60,221 bases of DNA. Source: Oscillibacter sp. (lineage in GTDB: Bacteria > Bacillota > Clostridia > Oscillospirales > Oscillospiraceae). Positions within the stretch are counted from its first letter, which is position 1. Each line of letters starts with the position of its first letter. Of this stretch, positions 60,084 through 60,221 are shown piece after piece. The notes under the pieces are model-generated. The model was not told the origin of the DNA. It saw nothing but the letters and a program-made list of their open reading frames with translations, and did not search any database. A program made the position numbers and the translations under genes. Location of the stretch: the NCBI GenBank assembly GCA_017547085.1, contig JAFYQM010000046.1, forward strand, positions 1-60,221, in the 5' to 3' direction.

Positions 60084-60221
60084 CAGTCTGTCGAGAAACC
60101 CGGTTGCGCATCAAGCAGCAACCGGGAATTTCATCATTATGGTGGAAAAGATCAACTCAAGTAAGCTAGGATGTGTGCTCTTCCATTTCCATTTTGCCAG
60201 TTTTTTGAGGTTCATGGCAGC
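60084..60221 (-). mobile_element. End of an IS1182-like insertion sequence with partial transposase
   Basis: The last 37 codons of a minus-strand gene run from the window edge to a TGA at 60111-60113. They read AAMNLKKLAKWKWK at the start, the familiar C-terminal block of IS1182/IS5-type (DDE) transposases. Beyond the stop, CCCGGTTGC pairs with GCAACCGGG (about 60099-60125), and GTCTGTCGAGAAA (about 60087-60099) looks like the element's terminal repeat. The rest of the element lies outside the window. Confidence 0.68.

Noticed and set aside
1-60221. CRISPR array, toxin-antitoxin, biosynthetic or anti-phage defence system
   Set aside because: No regularly spaced repeats, Cas, NRPS/PKS, restriction or defence domains were seen on either strand.

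Overview
The window looks like a chromosomal stretch of a spore-forming anaerobic Clostridia, most likely Oscillospiraceae (Flavonifractor/Oscillibacter-like). The support is an intact spoIIID, strong GGAGG ribosome sites, lipoprotein leaders of the MKKxLAxxLTLAMxLSLxACG type, a flavodiiron protein, anaerobic Fe-S proteins and a fairly high GC content. No oxygen-respiration genes are seen. The family assignment is inference.

Layout. (1) 1-592: the 5' end of a transaldolase-family gene. (2) 975-13104: a catabolic block. A complete Liv-type ABC importer (livJHMGF, minus strand) is divergent from a plus-strand CoA-thioester cluster: type III CoA-transferase, SDR, AraC regulator, thiolase and three different 3-hydroxyacyl-CoA-dehydrogenase-like proteins, one with a degenerate NAD domain. 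No acyl-CoA dehydrogenase, enoyl-CoA hydratase or ligase is present, so the substrate may enter as a hydroxy acid. The block ends close to a 47-nt 3' fragment of a tRNA-Ala(CGC) gene (13610-13656), the usual scar of an integrase att site, so it may be an island. (3) 13735-20096: a TetR-controlled operon (TolC-like coil protein, adaptor, RND pump) with two perfect operator palindromes. (4) 20246-29308: gph, with a broken zincin-like gene coupled to its stop codon, then a complete his operon, hisZG(fused)-D-C-B-H-A-F-IE-histidinol phosphatase, with its promoter and terminator. (5) 29365-34316: a MerR-RDD membrane regulator with a 19-bp-spacer MerR promoter, a PhnD-like lipoprotein, an mtnA-class II aldolase pair (probable 5-deoxypentose/methylthioribose salvage) and a nitroreductase. 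(6) 34442-38721: spoIIID with a probable sigma-E promoter, a small proline-rich protein, an LCP protein, an SLH-transglutaminase protein and a DUF3810 metalloprotease-like membrane protein. (7) 38784-43632: a dppABCDF peptide importer. (8) 43726-50717: AI-2E-type permease, lipid kinase, Nudix hydrolase, phosphatase-acetyltransferase fusion, flavodiiron protein, ferredoxin-type protein and a Crp/Fnr regulator. (9) 50720-58946: a maltodextrin module (ROK kinase, GH13, MalQ, MalG, MalF, MalE, LacI with a palindromic operator). (10) 59322-60221: a DUF554 membrane protein and the end of an IS1182-like transposase.

Most units are bounded by clear hairpin terminators, listed individually. All assignments come from reading the sequence; no database search was run.
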